The translations under genes and the position numbers were made by a program. From Fibrobacter sp. (lineage in GTDB: Bacteria > Fibrobacterota > Fibrobacteria > Fibrobacterales > Fibrobacteraceae), in the NCBI GenBank assembly GCA_024399035.1, contig JAKSID010000010.1, positions 1 through 64,000 on the forward strand: a stretch of 64,000 bases of DNA. The letters run 5' to 3'. Under the pieces are notes generated by a model. That model saw only the letters and a program-made list of their open reading frames with translations, ran no database searches and was not told the DNA's origin. Below, one piece after another: positions 53,295-62,249 of the stretch; position 1 is the first letter of the stretch; each line of letters opens with the position of its first letter.

Positions 53295-54788
53295 ATGAAA
53301 CTGAATATTATTGCCAAAGAATCGGGCAAATCTAATGCCCAAGCCCTCTTTTTCGTAAAGAAATCCGTCCAATTTTCCGCAATTCTCTCTGAAAACGGAG
53401 AAAAACAGGTTGATTCCGTATTGAACGGAATGGTAGACGGAGTCTTCGAAGACCTTGATTTTCTTGAGATTGACGGCAAGGCAACCATATTCGTGAACGC
53501 CGCCAAGGAACGTGGCATCTCTAGCCTGGATCACCTGCGCATGGCCGCCTATCGCCTCGCCCAGCGTGCCTCCAAGAAGCAGATTCCCGTAGTCAGCCTT
53601 ATGCTGGCTGACGCCGCCCCGGAGCAGTTCAAGTCCATCGCCCACGGCCTCGCCTACGCCGAATACAAGTTCGACGCCTACAAGAGCAAAAAGAAAGAAG
53701 CATTCCAGGTCACCTTCGAAATCGTAGCCGGCGAACACACCGCAGAATTCAAGAAGATCGCCGATGAAGTCGCCGTAGAACAGAAGGCCATCGTTCTTGC
53801 AAAGAATTTGATTAACACCCCGGCAGCAGACCTGACTCCTGCAGACTTTGTGGAACGTGCCAAGACCATCGCAAAGTATACTGAAGGCCTCACGATCAAG
53901 GTCCGCGATATGAAGCAGCTTGAAAAGGAAGGCTTCATGGGTCACGTTACCGTAGGCAAGGGCAGTTCTCGCCCACCGTTTATGGTAACCTTGAGCTACG
54001 ACGGGACTAAAAAAAGAACCTCCGCCGACCACCTGGCAATCGTGGGTAAAGGCCTTTGCTTCGACACGGGCGGACTCTGCCTGAAGCCGCCTAAATCCAT
54101 GCCCGAAATGATCAGCGATATGTCTGGTGCTGCAACCACCTTGGCTGCAATCCAGGCGATTGCCACCCTCAAGATTCCTCTGAAGGTAAGCGCAGTGCTT
54201 TGCCTTGCAGAAAACGCCATCGGAAACACCTCCGTACTGCCGGGCGATATCTTTACCGCCAAGAACGGCAAGACCGTGATGGTGGATAATACAGACGCCG
54301 AAGGCCGCCTGGTGCTTAGCGACGGTCTTGCCGAAGCTGGTCTCGTCGGCGCCTCCCACATTGTGGACTTGGCAACCCTTACCGGCGCCATGGTCCGTGC
54401 CCTGGGTTACGCGATCGCAGGCTTCTTCAGCAATGACGACGACCTTGCCCGCGCTATCATCAACTGCGGTGAAGACTGCTGCGAAAAGTTCTGGAGCATG
54501 CCCCTTGAAGAAGAATACGCAGACGGCCTCAAGGACAAGTTCGCCGACCTGAAGAACACCGGCAGCGATGCTGGTGCAATTTCTGCAGCCCTCTTCCTCC
54601 AGGAATTTTTGCCCGCAGACACCGCATGGGCCCACCTGGATATTGCAGGCACAGCCTTCGTTGACAAGAGATGGAAGTACACCGACTACGGTGCTACAGG
54701 CTTTGGCGTACAGACTTTGATTGAACTTGCCCGCCGCATGTCTCAGGGCGGCTTAAGCGAAGCCAACGGCTCCTACGAAACAGTCTAA
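53295..54788 (+). CDS. pepA: leucyl aminopeptidase (M17)
   Basis: 497 residues. Two-metal aminopeptidase of the cytoplasm. Catalytic segment: VGKGLCFDTGGLCLKPPKSM, MISDMSGAATTLAA, then VDNTDAEGRLVLSDGLAEA (metal ligands Lys, Asp, Asp, Asp, Glu in place). The N-terminal domain is of usual length. The stop codon overlaps the convergent hemH stop by four bases, so the two transcripts must overlap at their ends. Confidence 0.96.
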   Translation: MKLNIIAKESGKSNAQALFFVKKSVQFSAILSENGEKQVDSVLNGMVDGVFEDLDFLEIDGKATIFVNAAKERGISSLDHLRMAAYRLAQRASKKQIPVVSLMLADAAPEQFKSIAHGLAYAEYKFDAYKSKKKEAFQVTFEIVAGEHTAEFKKIADEVAVEQKAIVLAKNLINTPAADLTPADFVERAKTIAKYTEGLTIKVRDMKQLEKEGFMGHVTVGKGSSRPPFMVTLSYDGTKKRTSADHLAIVGKGLCFDTGGLCLKPPKSMPEMISDMSGAATTLAAIQAIATLKIPLKVSAVLCLAENAIGNTSVLPGDIFTAKNGKTVMVDNTDAEGRLVLSDGLAEAGLVGASHIVDLATLTGAMVRALGYAIAGFFSNDDDLARAIINCGEDCCEKFWSMPLEEEYADGLKDKFADLKNTGSDAGAISAALFLQEFLPADTAWAHLDIAGTAFVDKRWKYTDYGATGFGVQTLIELARRMSQGGLSEANGSYETV

Positions 54789-55753
54789 TTTCGTTCTACA
54801 AATTTTAGGTTCGGTAGGATTTCTTCTACGAGAGCCTTAATCCATGCCGGATCTGCATTTAGGCACGGGACTCGCTTGAGGCTTGTACCGCCGGCGTTCT
54901 TGTATATTTCGGAGATTTCATCGTCGATTTCGTAGATGGTCTCCAGATTATCCACGGTGAATGCAGGACAAGCAATTACGACAGGCTTGTTTTCACGGCC
55001 TAGTTTTGTCACAGTTTCAATAAGCGAAGGGCCAAGCCACTTGCCATCACCGAACTTGCTCTGGTAGGCAATAACAGGCGTAACACCTAAAAGCATTCCG
55101 ATGTCTCTGGAACTTTGTTCGCAATCCTTTTCGTAAGGGTCGCCTTTTTCAATGCGCCAGGACTGCACTGAATGCCAAGAAAGCACAAGCGTACTGGACT
55201 CGTCAACGTAGGGCTTGATGGTTTCAGAAACCGCACGGACCCAAGCAGAACTAAAGCAAAAACCGTCGGCACAAAGAAGCTTGCCCGGGAACCGGATTCT
55301 TCGAGCAACATCCAGCACATTGTCGATGGCTGCGTCAGTCGTAACCCCGGATCGCTGCGGGTAAAGCGGCAGCACATGAACCGTAGAAATTCCTTTAGAT
55401 GTAAACGATTCCAGCGCATCCTGAATGGAAGGCTTGCAACCATACTGGTAAGCAAGTTCCACCTGTACATCCGGCAAAGCCTTTTGCACTGCAGCCAAGA
55501 AATTTCTGGAGTGAGTTATCAAGGGCATTTCTGCAAAACCATTATGGTCAAACATGCGCTTGTACTTGCCGTAACTGGTAAACTTGCCCTTAGGTAGAAT
55601 AAAATGCCTTAAGACAAATTTCCAGAAGAAAAGCCTTTTGCCCATGGTATGCCAATCTCCCAGAAATTCATAGAGGTACTCCCCTATTTTTTCTGAGTTA
55701 AGTTCAGCGGGAGAACCCAACTGAACAAGCAATAGGCCCTTCATATTATTCAT
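54785..55753 (-). CDS. hemH: ferrochelatase
   Basis: 322 residues. Inserts iron into protoporphyrin (or coproporphyrin) in haem synthesis. Motifs: LLVQLGSPAE, VLPLYPQRSGVTTDAAID in parts, LSWHSVQSW with the catalytic His, KGDPYEKDC, YQSKFGDGKWLGPS, and DNLETIYEIDDE with the catalytic Glu. The start is ATG at 55753, or three codons later. Other hem genes are not in the window. Confidence 0.94.
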   Translation of the reverse strand: MNNMKGLLLVQLGSPAELNSEKIGEYLYEFLGDWHTMGKRLFFWKFVLRHFILPKGKFTSYGKYKRMFDHNGFAEMPLITHSRNFLAAVQKALPDVQVELAYQYGCKPSIQDALESFTSKGISTVHVLPLYPQRSGVTTDAAIDNVLDVARRIRFPGKLLCADGFCFSSAWVRAVSETIKPYVDESSTLVLSWHSVQSWRIEKGDPYEKDCEQSSRDIGMLLGVTPVIAYQSKFGDGKWLGPSLIETVTKLGRENKPVVIACPAFTVDNLETIYEIDDEISEIYKNAGGTSLKRVPCLNADPAWIKALVEEILPNLKFVERN

Positions 55754-56032
55754 GAGTCGCAATATAGCAAAAAATCAGTTCATCTAAGATTGCGGAAAAG
55801 AAACGCGGACGTCGTATATCCTATTACTGTATTTATGGTGGCGTATGGTTTTTGCACTGAAATGAACCATAACATCCTTGGATTCTTTATTTGAAAGGTT
55901 GGCCTTGCCGTAGAAGGGGCAGCCAGATTGTCTTAAAACCCGCCAAAATATAGCATACAAAGCCCAGATACACGGTAATAAAGCCCCGGGACAAGACCGT
56001 AACAGGCTTAATATCAATGAGTTACGTAAAAA

Positions 56033-56048
56033 AGTTACTTTTTGTGCA
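56033..56048 (+). promoter_or_regulatory. putative LexA (SOS) operator of lexA
   Basis: AGTTACTTTTTGTGCA, ten bases upstream of the -35. It matches the motif upstream of uvrD at 14 of 16 positions, and its GTGCA end equals one half of the LexA box reported for F. succinogenes (TGCNC-N4-GTGCA, from memory). Confidence 0.6.
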
Positions 56049-56057
56049 GTGAAACTA

Positions 56058-56086
56058 TTGACAACTGCCCTATTGTACACTATATT
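56058..56086 (+). promoter_or_regulatory. lexA promoter
   Basis: TTGACA (56058-56063), exactly 17 bases, TATATT (56081-56086). It gives a predicted RNA start near 56093 and a leader of about 34 bases. Confidence 0.8.
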
Positions 56087-56126
56087 TAGGAAAGATAATT
56101 TTAAAACCTTTTCTACGAGGTGCAAA

Positions 56127-56813
56127 ATGGACAAGTTCAATACATCCGAAAACGAAATTGAAGCAGGCGAAAGCAAGCGCAAGGGCCTGACTCCCCGCCA
56201 GGAAGAAATCCTGGAATACATCAAGAAGTATTCTAAGGAAAACCGTATGCCGCCTACCGTTCGCGAAATCGGCAACCGTTTCGAGATTTCCTCCACCAAC
56301 GGCGTTCGTTCCATTCTGGCAGCCCTCATCAAGAAGGGTTACATCAACCGCTCTCCCCGCTTGAGCCGCGGTATCGAAATTTTGAACACCGGTAACGAAG
56401 CCGAAGCTTCCGAGGCAGTCAGCAACACCATCGAGATTCCTATCGTTGGCCGCGTTGCCGCAGGTACCCCCATTCTGGCAGTCCAGAACCTCGAAGGCAC
56501 AGTCACCATCGACCGCGACTTCTTGGCTTGCCGTTCCGATGTGTTCGCACTTCGCGTCAAGGGCGACTCCATGATCAACGCAGGCATCTTCGACGGCGAC
56601 CTGATTTTCGCTCGCCAGCAAAAGACTGCAGACCGCGGCGAAATCATCGTGGCCCAGGTGGACAACGAAGCTACCGTCAAGTACTACCATCCGGCAGCAG
56701 ACCGCATTGAGCTGCGCCCCGCAAACCCCAATTACCGCCCCATCATCGTGAAGAACGACAAGGAATTCTCCATTGCGGGCCGCGTCATTGGCGTGATGCG
56801 CAAGGTGAACTAA
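56127..56813 (+). CDS. lexA: SOS repressor LexA
   Basis: 228 residues. Represses DNA-damage genes; RecA triggers self-cleavage. The N-terminal winged HTH ([39 protein letters not shown] in parts) is followed by the peptidase domain: cleavage site Ala-Gly in GRVAAGTP, Ser in [11 protein letters not shown], Lys in NEATVKYY. There is an N-terminal acidic extension of about 20 residues before the HTH. The start at 56127 has GAGG seven bases upstream; an earlier ATG at 56049 lies inside the promoter. Confidence 0.96.
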   Translation: MDKFNTSENEIEAGESKRKGLTPRQEEILEYIKKYSKENRMPPTVREIGNRFEISSTNGVRSILAALIKKGYINRSPRLSRGIEILNTGNEAEASEAVSNTIEIPIVGRVAAGTPILAVQNLEGTVTIDRDFLACRSDVFALRVKGDSMINAGIFDGDLIFARQQKTADRGEIIVAQVDNEATVKYYHPAADRIELRPANPNYRPIIVKNDKEFSIAGRVIGVMRKVN

Positions 56814-56876
56814 ACGTAAGTTGAACGGATAGTCGCGTCCATCGCGGAGATCAGTGAAAATTTCACACACACAGGT

Positions 56877-56902
56877 CGCCGGTTTTTACCGGCGGCTTTT
56901 TT
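56877..56902 (+). terminator. lexA terminator
   Basis: CGCCGG-ttttta-CCGGCG then GCTTTTTT. Confidence 0.85.
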
Positions 56903-56999
56903 AACGCGACGAATTGCTGCAGCAACATTCGCGGCAACTGACCGCGGAACCTAACCGCGGCGGCATTCCTTGTGGATAAAGGCCGCGGCCCTTAAGCAT

Positions 57000-57040
57000 A
57001 AAAAAAGGCGCCGACATTTTCAGCCAGCGTCTTTTAATTT
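57000..57040 (-). terminator. terminator after the histone-like gene
   Basis: On the minus strand GACGCTGGC-tgaaaat-GTCGGCGCC pairs with one mismatch and two G-U pairs, followed by seven T. Confidence 0.6.
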
Positions 57041-57055
57041 GTTTGTACAAACGAA

Positions 57056-58315
57056 TTAATCTTCCAATTCGTCCAGATCTTCTTCTGCGGCCTTAAGGTC
57101 GTCGGCGTCCGGTCCCAGGATTTCGTCATCTTCTTCGTCCAGGGAGTCGCCGCCCATGGCGCCCAGCTGGTATTCCACCTTACGGGCTTCCTTGGACTGA
57201 CCAAGCTTAAGAATCATTGCGCATTCTTCGCAGTAGCCGAGATGCTTGTCCACCCAGAATTCCGGAGAAACAAGATTGCGGTTGCAACGAGTACACATCT
57301 GGGAAGCAGCTTCACGTTCGAAGGCAAGGTTCTGTTCTTCCAGTTCCTTGAGGATTCGTTCGGTAAGTTCTTCCTGGGTTTCTTCGGCGAGAGAAATCTT
57401 GTGGCGGATAGAAGCGGTGGGCTTCATTTCAAGATTCTTCATTTCGGAAGACATCTTCTTCTTGTTGGAGCGGTCTTCCTGTTCGTCAATTTCAACAAAC
57501 ATCACGGTCTTGGAAAGACGCTTGATGCCCTTGACCAGAATAGCTTCGTCCTGTTCTTCTTCGACAACAACAGGACCCTTACCCTTCTTGCCTCCCTTAG
57601 ACTTTTCTTCGACCTGAGGTTCTTCAACAACAGTTTCAGCGGCAGGTTCGGCAGCGACTTCTTCGGTCTTCTTGCCTTTCTTGCCCTTGGCAGGCTTTGC
57701 TTCTACAGGCTTGACTTCGGCAGCAGGAGTTTCAACAACCTTTTCGTCCTTGTCCTTTTTCTTGGAGTCGGCCTTAGCGGGCTTTTCAGCCTTGGCAGGC
57801 TTGGCAGCGGGCTTAGCGGCAGGCTTTGCAACAACCTTTTCAGCCTTTGCAGGCTTGGCAGCGGGCTTTTCAGCCTTGGCAGGCTTAGCAGCGGGCTTGG
57901 CAGCAGCCTTCGGTGCAGCCTTTGCGGGCTTTGCAGGAACGGCCTTCTTGGGAGCTTCCTTAGCGGGTTTTGCAGCAACCTTTGCGGCCTTGGCAGTCGG
58001 CTTAGCGGCAGGCTTTGCTGCAGCCTTAGCGGGCTTTGCGGGAGCGGCCTTGGCGGGCTTTGCAGCAACCTTTGCTGGCTTTGCGGCAGGCTTTGCAGCA
58101 GTCTTAGAAGCCTTGGCGGCGGGGGCAGCCTTTGCAGCCTTCACATCCTTGGCAGGAGCCTTAGCCGGTTTCTTGGCTGCACTGGCAGCGGCAGTCTTCT
58201 TTGCAGGAGCACTTGCAGCCTTCTTTGCAGCCGGCTTTTCAGCGGGCTTCTTAGCAGCGGCGGCCTTCTTGGCTACCGGCTTTGTTTCCTTGGACGAAAC
58301 TTTCTTAGAACTCAT
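57056..58315 (-). CDS. histone-H1-like Lys/Ala/Pro protein with C4 zinc ribbon and acidic tail
   Basis: 419 residues in three parts. Residues 1-190 are almost wholly Lys, Ala and Pro in KPAKAAAKPAAK-type repeats, like eukaryotic H1 tails and bacterial HC1/AlgP proteins, so likely to bind DNA or RNA. Residues 190-330 form an acidic and mixed linker. Around 340-375 is a four-cysteine ribbon, CTRCNRN...GYCEECAMI, of the DksA/TraR type. The end is very acidic (EEDDEILGPDADD...EDLDELED). It may combine nucleic-acid binding with RNA-polymerase or chromatin control; this is inference. It lies three bases downstream of a cyclophilin gene. Confidence 0.8.
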   Translation of the reverse strand: MSSKKVSSKETKPVAKKAAAAKKPAEKPAAKKAASAPAKKTAAASAAKKPAKAPAKDVKAAKAAPAAKASKTAAKPAAKPAKVAAKPAKAAPAKPAKAAAKPAAKPTAKAAKVAAKPAKEAPKKAVPAKPAKAAPKAAAKPAAKPAKAEKPAAKPAKAEKVVAKPAAKPAAKPAKAEKPAKADSKKKDKDEKVVETPAAEVKPVEAKPAKGKKGKKTEEVAAEPAAETVVEEPQVEEKSKGGKKGKGPVVVEEEQDEAILVKGIKRLSKTVMFVEIDEQEDRSNKKKMSSEMKNLEMKPTASIRHKISLAEETQEELTERILKELEEQNLAFEREAASQMCTRCNRNLVSPEFWVDKHLGYCEECAMILKLGQSKEARKVEYQLGAMGGDSLDEEDDEILGPDADDLKAAEEDLDELED

Positions 58316-58318
58316 AGG

Positions 58319-58852
58319 TTACTTCTTTTCCACAATTTTGATGTTAATAATGGGATCGTTCGGTTCAATACGGCAGACAACATCCTGGCCGGAAAGGACC
58401 TTTCCAAACACGGAGTACTTGCCATCCAGATGATGCTGCGGCGTGTGCGTAATAAAGAACTGGGAACCGTTGGTATTGGGACCGCGGTTGGCCATGGATA
58501 TCACGCCAGCCTCATGCTTCAAGGAACTAATTTCATCATCGATTGTATAGTCGGGGCCACCCTTACCGTTTCCTTCGGGATCACCGCCCTGGATCATAAA
58601 TCCGGGAATGACGCGATGGAAAACAAGACCATCGTAGAAACCCCTACTGGCCAAATCCACAAAGTTTGCAACGGTATTGGGTGCGGACTTGAAATCCAGA
58701 TCCAAAACAATAACGCCCTCGTGGGTGGTAATAGTTGCTTCGATAGCCTTGATGCCGGAGTAGTCCTTGTTAAAGACCTTGCCCTCGGCAAAGCCCATAG
58801 CAAAAAGACCGCTCAACAAAGTAGCGACAAAGAACTTTCTAATGATTTTCAT
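58319..58852 (-). CDS. exported cyclophilin-type peptidyl-prolyl isomerase
   Basis: 177 residues. Signal peptide (MKIIRKFFVATLLSGLFAMGFA) then a cyclophilin domain: FVDLASRGFYDGLVFHRVIPGFMIQGGDP in parts with the catalytic Arg/Phe pair, GPNTNGSQFFITHTPQHHLDGKYSVFGKV in parts. It helps proteins fold outside the cytoplasm. The ATG at 58852 was preferred to one three codons upstream because GGGTTCT then sits at ribosome-site distance. Same strand as the histone-like gene. Confidence 0.93.
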   Translation of the reverse strand: MKIIRKFFVATLLSGLFAMGFAEGKVFNKDYSGIKAIEATITTHEGVIVLDLDFKSAPNTVANFVDLASRGFYDGLVFHRVIPGFMIQGGDPEGNGKGGPDYTIDDEISSLKHEAGVISMANRGPNTNGSQFFITHTPQHHLDGKYSVFGKVLSGQDVVCRIEPNDPIINIKIVEKK

Positions 58853-59006
58853 AGAACCCATTGTATAAATCGTCTAAATTTACCAATTTGTCAAAAATAT
58901 AGATTTTTTGTTTTTGTCATGTGGCTCACGCCCCCAAAACACAAGTGTTTTAGCCTATAAATACCCATCATTTTCTATATTTACCGAAAAATTAAAATTG
59001 GACTAT

Positions 59007-60830
59007 ATGGCTCATAACGACAACATCAGAAATTTCAGTATCATCGCCCACATCGACCACGGTAAATCCACCCTGGCCGACCGTATGATCGAACTGACCA
59101 AGACTGTTTCCAAGAACGAAATGATGAACCAGCTCCTGGACGACATGGACCTGGAGCGCGAACGCGGCATTACCATCAAGGCCCACGCCATCCGCATGGT
59201 GTACGAACGTGACGGCAAGGAATATATCCTGAACATGATCGACACCCCGGGCCACGTGGACTTTACCTACGAAGTGAGCCGTTCCCTTGCCGCTTGCGAA
59301 GGCGCCATTCTCGTTGTGGACGCAAGCCAGGGCATTGAGGCCCAAACTCTTTCTAACCTGTACCTGGCCATCGAAAACAACCTGGAAGTGATTCCTGTGC
59401 TGAACAAGGTGGACCTGCCGGGGGCTCAGCCCGACCATTTCGCACAGATGATTGGCGACCTGCTGGGTTACGACCCCGACAAGATTCCCCGCATTTCTGC
59501 AAAGACCGGCCTCAACGTGGAACAGGTGCTGGACAAGATCGTTGACGAAATCCCCGCACCCGAAGGCGAAAGCGACAAGCCCCTGAAGGCTCTGATTTTT
59601 GACTCCGTGTACGATTCCTACCGCGGCGTGATCAACTACATCCGTATTGTAGAAGGTACTCTCAAGCCCGGCATGAAGATTCGTATGATGAAGACCGGCG
59701 GCGAATACATGGTGACCGAAGTAGGTACATTCAGTATGCGTCGCGATCCCAAGCCGGAACTGACCGCAGGCATGGTAGGCTACGTTCTTGCTAACGTCAA
59801 AACCATTAGCGACGTGAAAATCGGCGACACCTTGACCGACGCAGCAAATCCTGCAGCAGAACCTTTGCCAGGCTACAAGGATATCCTCCCCATGATCTAC
59901 TCCGGTATCTACCCCATCAATCCGGAAGATTACAAGGACCTGCGCGAAGCTCTTGAAAAGTTGCGCTTGAACGACTCCGCCCTCACCTGGGAACCGGAAA
60001 CTTCCGAAGCCTTGGGCTTTGGTTTCCGTACAGGTTTCTTGGGTCTGTTGCACATGGAAATTGTGCAGGAACGCCTGGACCGTGAATTTAACGTGGACAT
60101 CATTACCACCGTCCCCAACGTGGAATACCACGTTTACATGAGCGATGGCGAAATGGTGAAGATTGAAAGCCCCAGCAAGCTCCCCGATGCCAGCCGTTAC
60201 GACCACATCGAAGAACCTTACGTAAAGGCACAGATCTTTACGCCCAAGGAATTCGTGGGCGCCCTCATGACTCTCTGCGACGAAAAGCGCGGCGAGTTCG
60301 AGACCATGGAATACCTGGACGAGACCAAGTGTATCTTGAAGTACAACCTGCCGCTGGCAGAAATCATGTTCGACTTCTACGACCGTTTGAAGTCCGTGAG
60401 CCGCGGTTATGCAGGACTGGACTACGCTCCCATGGGCTACCGCCAGAACAACCTTGTAAAGCTGGACATTCTTTTGAACGGCGATCCGGTGGACGCATTC
60501 TCCGTGATTATCCATCGCGAAAAGGCCCACACCTACGCTAACGCCATCTGCGTGAAGCTGAAGGACCTTATTCCTCGCCAGCAGTTCGACGTGGCTATCC
60601 AGGGTGCCATCGGCGGTAAGATCATTAGCCGCAGCACCGTTAAGGCAGTCCGTAAGGATGTGCTTGCCAAGTGCTATGGCGGTGACATCACCCGTAAGCG
60701 TAAGCTCCTTGAAAAGCAGAAGGAAGGTAAGAAGCGCATGAAGAGCATCGGCTCCGTGGAAGTGCCCCAGAAGGCATTCCTCGCAGTGCTTTCCCTCTCC
60801 GACAATTCCACCAGCAGCAACGACGACTAA
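59007..60830 (+). CDS. lepA: elongation factor 4
   Basis: 607 residues. GTPase that back-translocates or helps assemble ribosomes. G1 [13 protein letters not shown], switch [16 protein letters not shown]3 [13 protein letters not shown]4 NKVDLPGA; C-terminal LepA domain [23 protein letters not shown] in parts and [21 protein letters not shown] in parts. An in-frame ATG 33 codons upstream adds a stretch unlike LepA, so 59007 was chosen. The signal peptidase gene follows after 20 bases, the classic lepA-lepB pairing. Confidence 0.97.
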   Translation: MAHNDNIRNFSIIAHIDHGKSTLADRMIELTKTVSKNEMMNQLLDDMDLERERGITIKAHAIRMVYERDGKEYILNMIDTPGHVDFTYEVSRSLAACEGAILVVDASQGIEAQTLSNLYLAIENNLEVIPVLNKVDLPGAQPDHFAQMIGDLLGYDPDKIPRISAKTGLNVEQVLDKIVDEIPAPEGESDKPLKALIFDSVYDSYRGVINYIRIVEGTLKPGMKIRMMKTGGEYMVTEVGTFSMRRDPKPELTAGMVGYVLANVKTISDVKIGDTLTDAANPAAEPLPGYKDILPMIYSGIYPINPEDYKDLREALEKLRLNDSALTWEPETSEALGFGFRTGFLGLLHMEIVQERLDREFNVDIITTVPNVEYHVYMSDGEMVKIESPSKLPDASRYDHIEEPYVKAQIFTPKEFVGALMTLCDEKRGEFETMEYLDETKCILKYNLPLAEIMFDFYDRLKSVSRGYAGLDYAPMGYRQNNLVKLDILLNGDPVDAFSVIIHREKAHTYANAICVKLKDLIPRQQFDVAIQGAIGGKIISRSTVKAVRKDVLAKCYGGDITRKRKLLEKQKEGKKRMKSIGSVEVPQKAFLAVLSLSDNSTSSNDD

Positions 60831-60850
60831 TTCGAACTTCGGGGGTTGCG

Positions 60851-62086
60851 TTGTCTAGACTGGACCGAAAAGTAAGGCGTTTGCAGAGGCGAAACAGCCA
60901 AAGCCACGCCGTCTTTTTGTTTGTAGTCCTGCTGATGTTCGTTGGCGTCGCCGTCTTTGTACGACTCTACGTATTTGAACCGGTAAAAATCATGGACACT
61001 TCCATGGCACCGAAATTCAAGGAACGTTCTGTTGTATGGATGTGCAAGATTCCCCAGTGCTTCGCAAACCTTGAAGACCAGAAGATCGTTTGGGCAAAGT
61101 TGAACTCCGACGAAACCCAGGTCCGCAGCATTTTGGGCATGCCCGGAGATTCCATCGAGATTTCCGACAAGGGCAAGGTCAAGTCACAGCACAGAAATTT
61201 CAAGTGGCGAGGCGAAGACGCCTTTATCCAGACACGCCGAATCTACGTACCAAAGAATGGTGACACCCTTATTTTCAGTGAATTGAATGACGTTGAACAG
61301 GACTACATCATTTCGTACCTTAGGGACAAGGGCGAGAACGTTCTTGTAAAGACAACCCTCTGGCAGGGCGAACGCGAAATCAACATTGAACGCGTAGGCT
61401 CCACCAAGATTGCAAACCGCCAGGTAAGCCTTAACGAAATCGACTTTCTCCCCTGGCAGGACCGTTACCTGATCGAAGAACAGATCCGCCTAAGCGAACC
61501 AGGCAACGCCCCCATCAAGCTAAAGCGCCAACTGTTCTACGGCAAGATTCAGGTGCCCAACGTGGAACCGGATGCCGCCCCGCAGGATTCCACTGCAACA
61601 GATTCCGCCAAAGTTGCTGACAGTACAAAAGTCGCGGACACCACAAAGGTCTCTGACACAACAAAAGTTGCAGACAGCGCGAAAGTGGAGCCCGCAATTC
61701 CTGCAAAGCCCATCAAAGTGTATGGCGAACAAATTACTGAAATCGTCGTAAAAGACGACTGCTTCTATCTTATCTGCAAAAAAGGAACCAGTTGTCCCGA
61801 CTCCCGCGAGCTGGGTTACTTTACCAGGAACCAGATTATCGGCAGCCATGTAGTATGGCCCGACAAAATCAAGGCAAAGTTCATCGAGCCCGTAATGAAG
61901 CGCGTACGCTTTGCCAAGGACATTGTGGTAGATGTATGGACCCGCGCCATGAACTGGGCCGACAAGAAAATCGAATGGATCAAGGAAAAGATCAAGAGTT
62001 CCGACGACAAAAAAGAGGATGACGAGGACTCCGAAGAATCAATCAGTGGCCCCCATCCAAAGAAACACAGCGTTGAAAAGAACTGA
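60851..62086 (+). CDS. lepB: divergent signal peptidase I (S26)
   Basis: 411 residues, TTG start with GGGGG five bases upstream. One transmembrane anchor (about 20-42). Box B is EPVKIMDTSMAPKF with the nucleophile Ser51. Box D reads VRSILGMPGDSI: Arg92 stands where the catalytic Lys of LepB normally is. Box E reads KKGTSCPDSRELGYF: the GDNR part is lost and only DSR remains. A repeated VADSTKVADTTKVSDTTKV insert lies at about 245-277, and a charged C-terminal tail of about 70 residues is added. Location after lepA supports the identity, but activity is uncertain. Confidence 0.85.
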   Translation: MSRLDRKVRRLQRRNSQSHAVFLFVVLLMFVGVAVFVRLYVFEPVKIMDTSMAPKFKERSVVWMCKIPQCFANLEDQKIVWAKLNSDETQVRSILGMPGDSIEISDKGKVKSQHRNFKWRGEDAFIQTRRIYVPKNGDTLIFSELNDVEQDYIISYLRDKGENVLVKTTLWQGEREINIERVGSTKIANRQVSLNEIDFLPWQDRYLIEEQIRLSEPGNAPIKLKRQLFYGKIQVPNVEPDAAPQDSTATDSAKVADSTKVADTTKVSDTTKVADSAKVEPAIPAKPIKVYGEQITEIVVKDDCFYLICKKGTSCPDSRELGYFTRNQIIGSHVVWPDKIKAKFIEPVMKRVRFAKDIVVDVWTRAMNWADKKIEWIKEKIKSSDDKKEDDEDSEESISGPHPKKHSVEKN

Positions 62087-62139
62087 TTGAACTAACCAAT
62101 CTAAAGAACAAATTAGAGTCTTGCGACTTAAAAGCGAAA

Positions 62140-62175
62140 AACACCCGAATGACTTCGGGTGCTTTTTAATTTTTT
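62140..62175 (+). terminator. lepB terminator
   Basis: CACCCGAA-tgac-TTCGGGTG then CTTTTTAATTTTTT. Confidence 0.85.
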
Positions 62176-62249
62176 GGATTGTGCCGGGCGTGAGCCCGTT
62201 CAATCATGTGCCGAGCCGAAGCCCGTCAACCAATTAGTCCAAACAGTCT

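Larger units (their letters stand above)
55754..56126. other. gene-free stretch between hemH and lexA
   Basis: About 370 bases without a convincing gene. A minus-strand frame here runs into the antisense of lexA and looks accidental. Within it: the motif AGTTACTTTTTGTGCA, the lexA promoter and, at 56020-56038, two AGTTAC words 13 bases apart. Confidence 0.6.

Noticed and set aside
55784-56332. Minus-strand frame of 182 codons upstream of lexA
   Set aside because: Half of it is antisense to lexA; the remainder has no ribosome site or recognisable motif.
57242-58960. Plus-strand Gly/Leu/Ser-rich frame opposite the histone-like gene and the cyclophilin
   Set aside because: Arises from the repetitive Lys/Ala/Pro codons on the other strand; covers two genes and starts with no ribosome site.
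58992-60530. Long minus-strand frame opposite lepA
   Set aside because: Antisense of a highly conserved gene with no recognisable domain; shadow.
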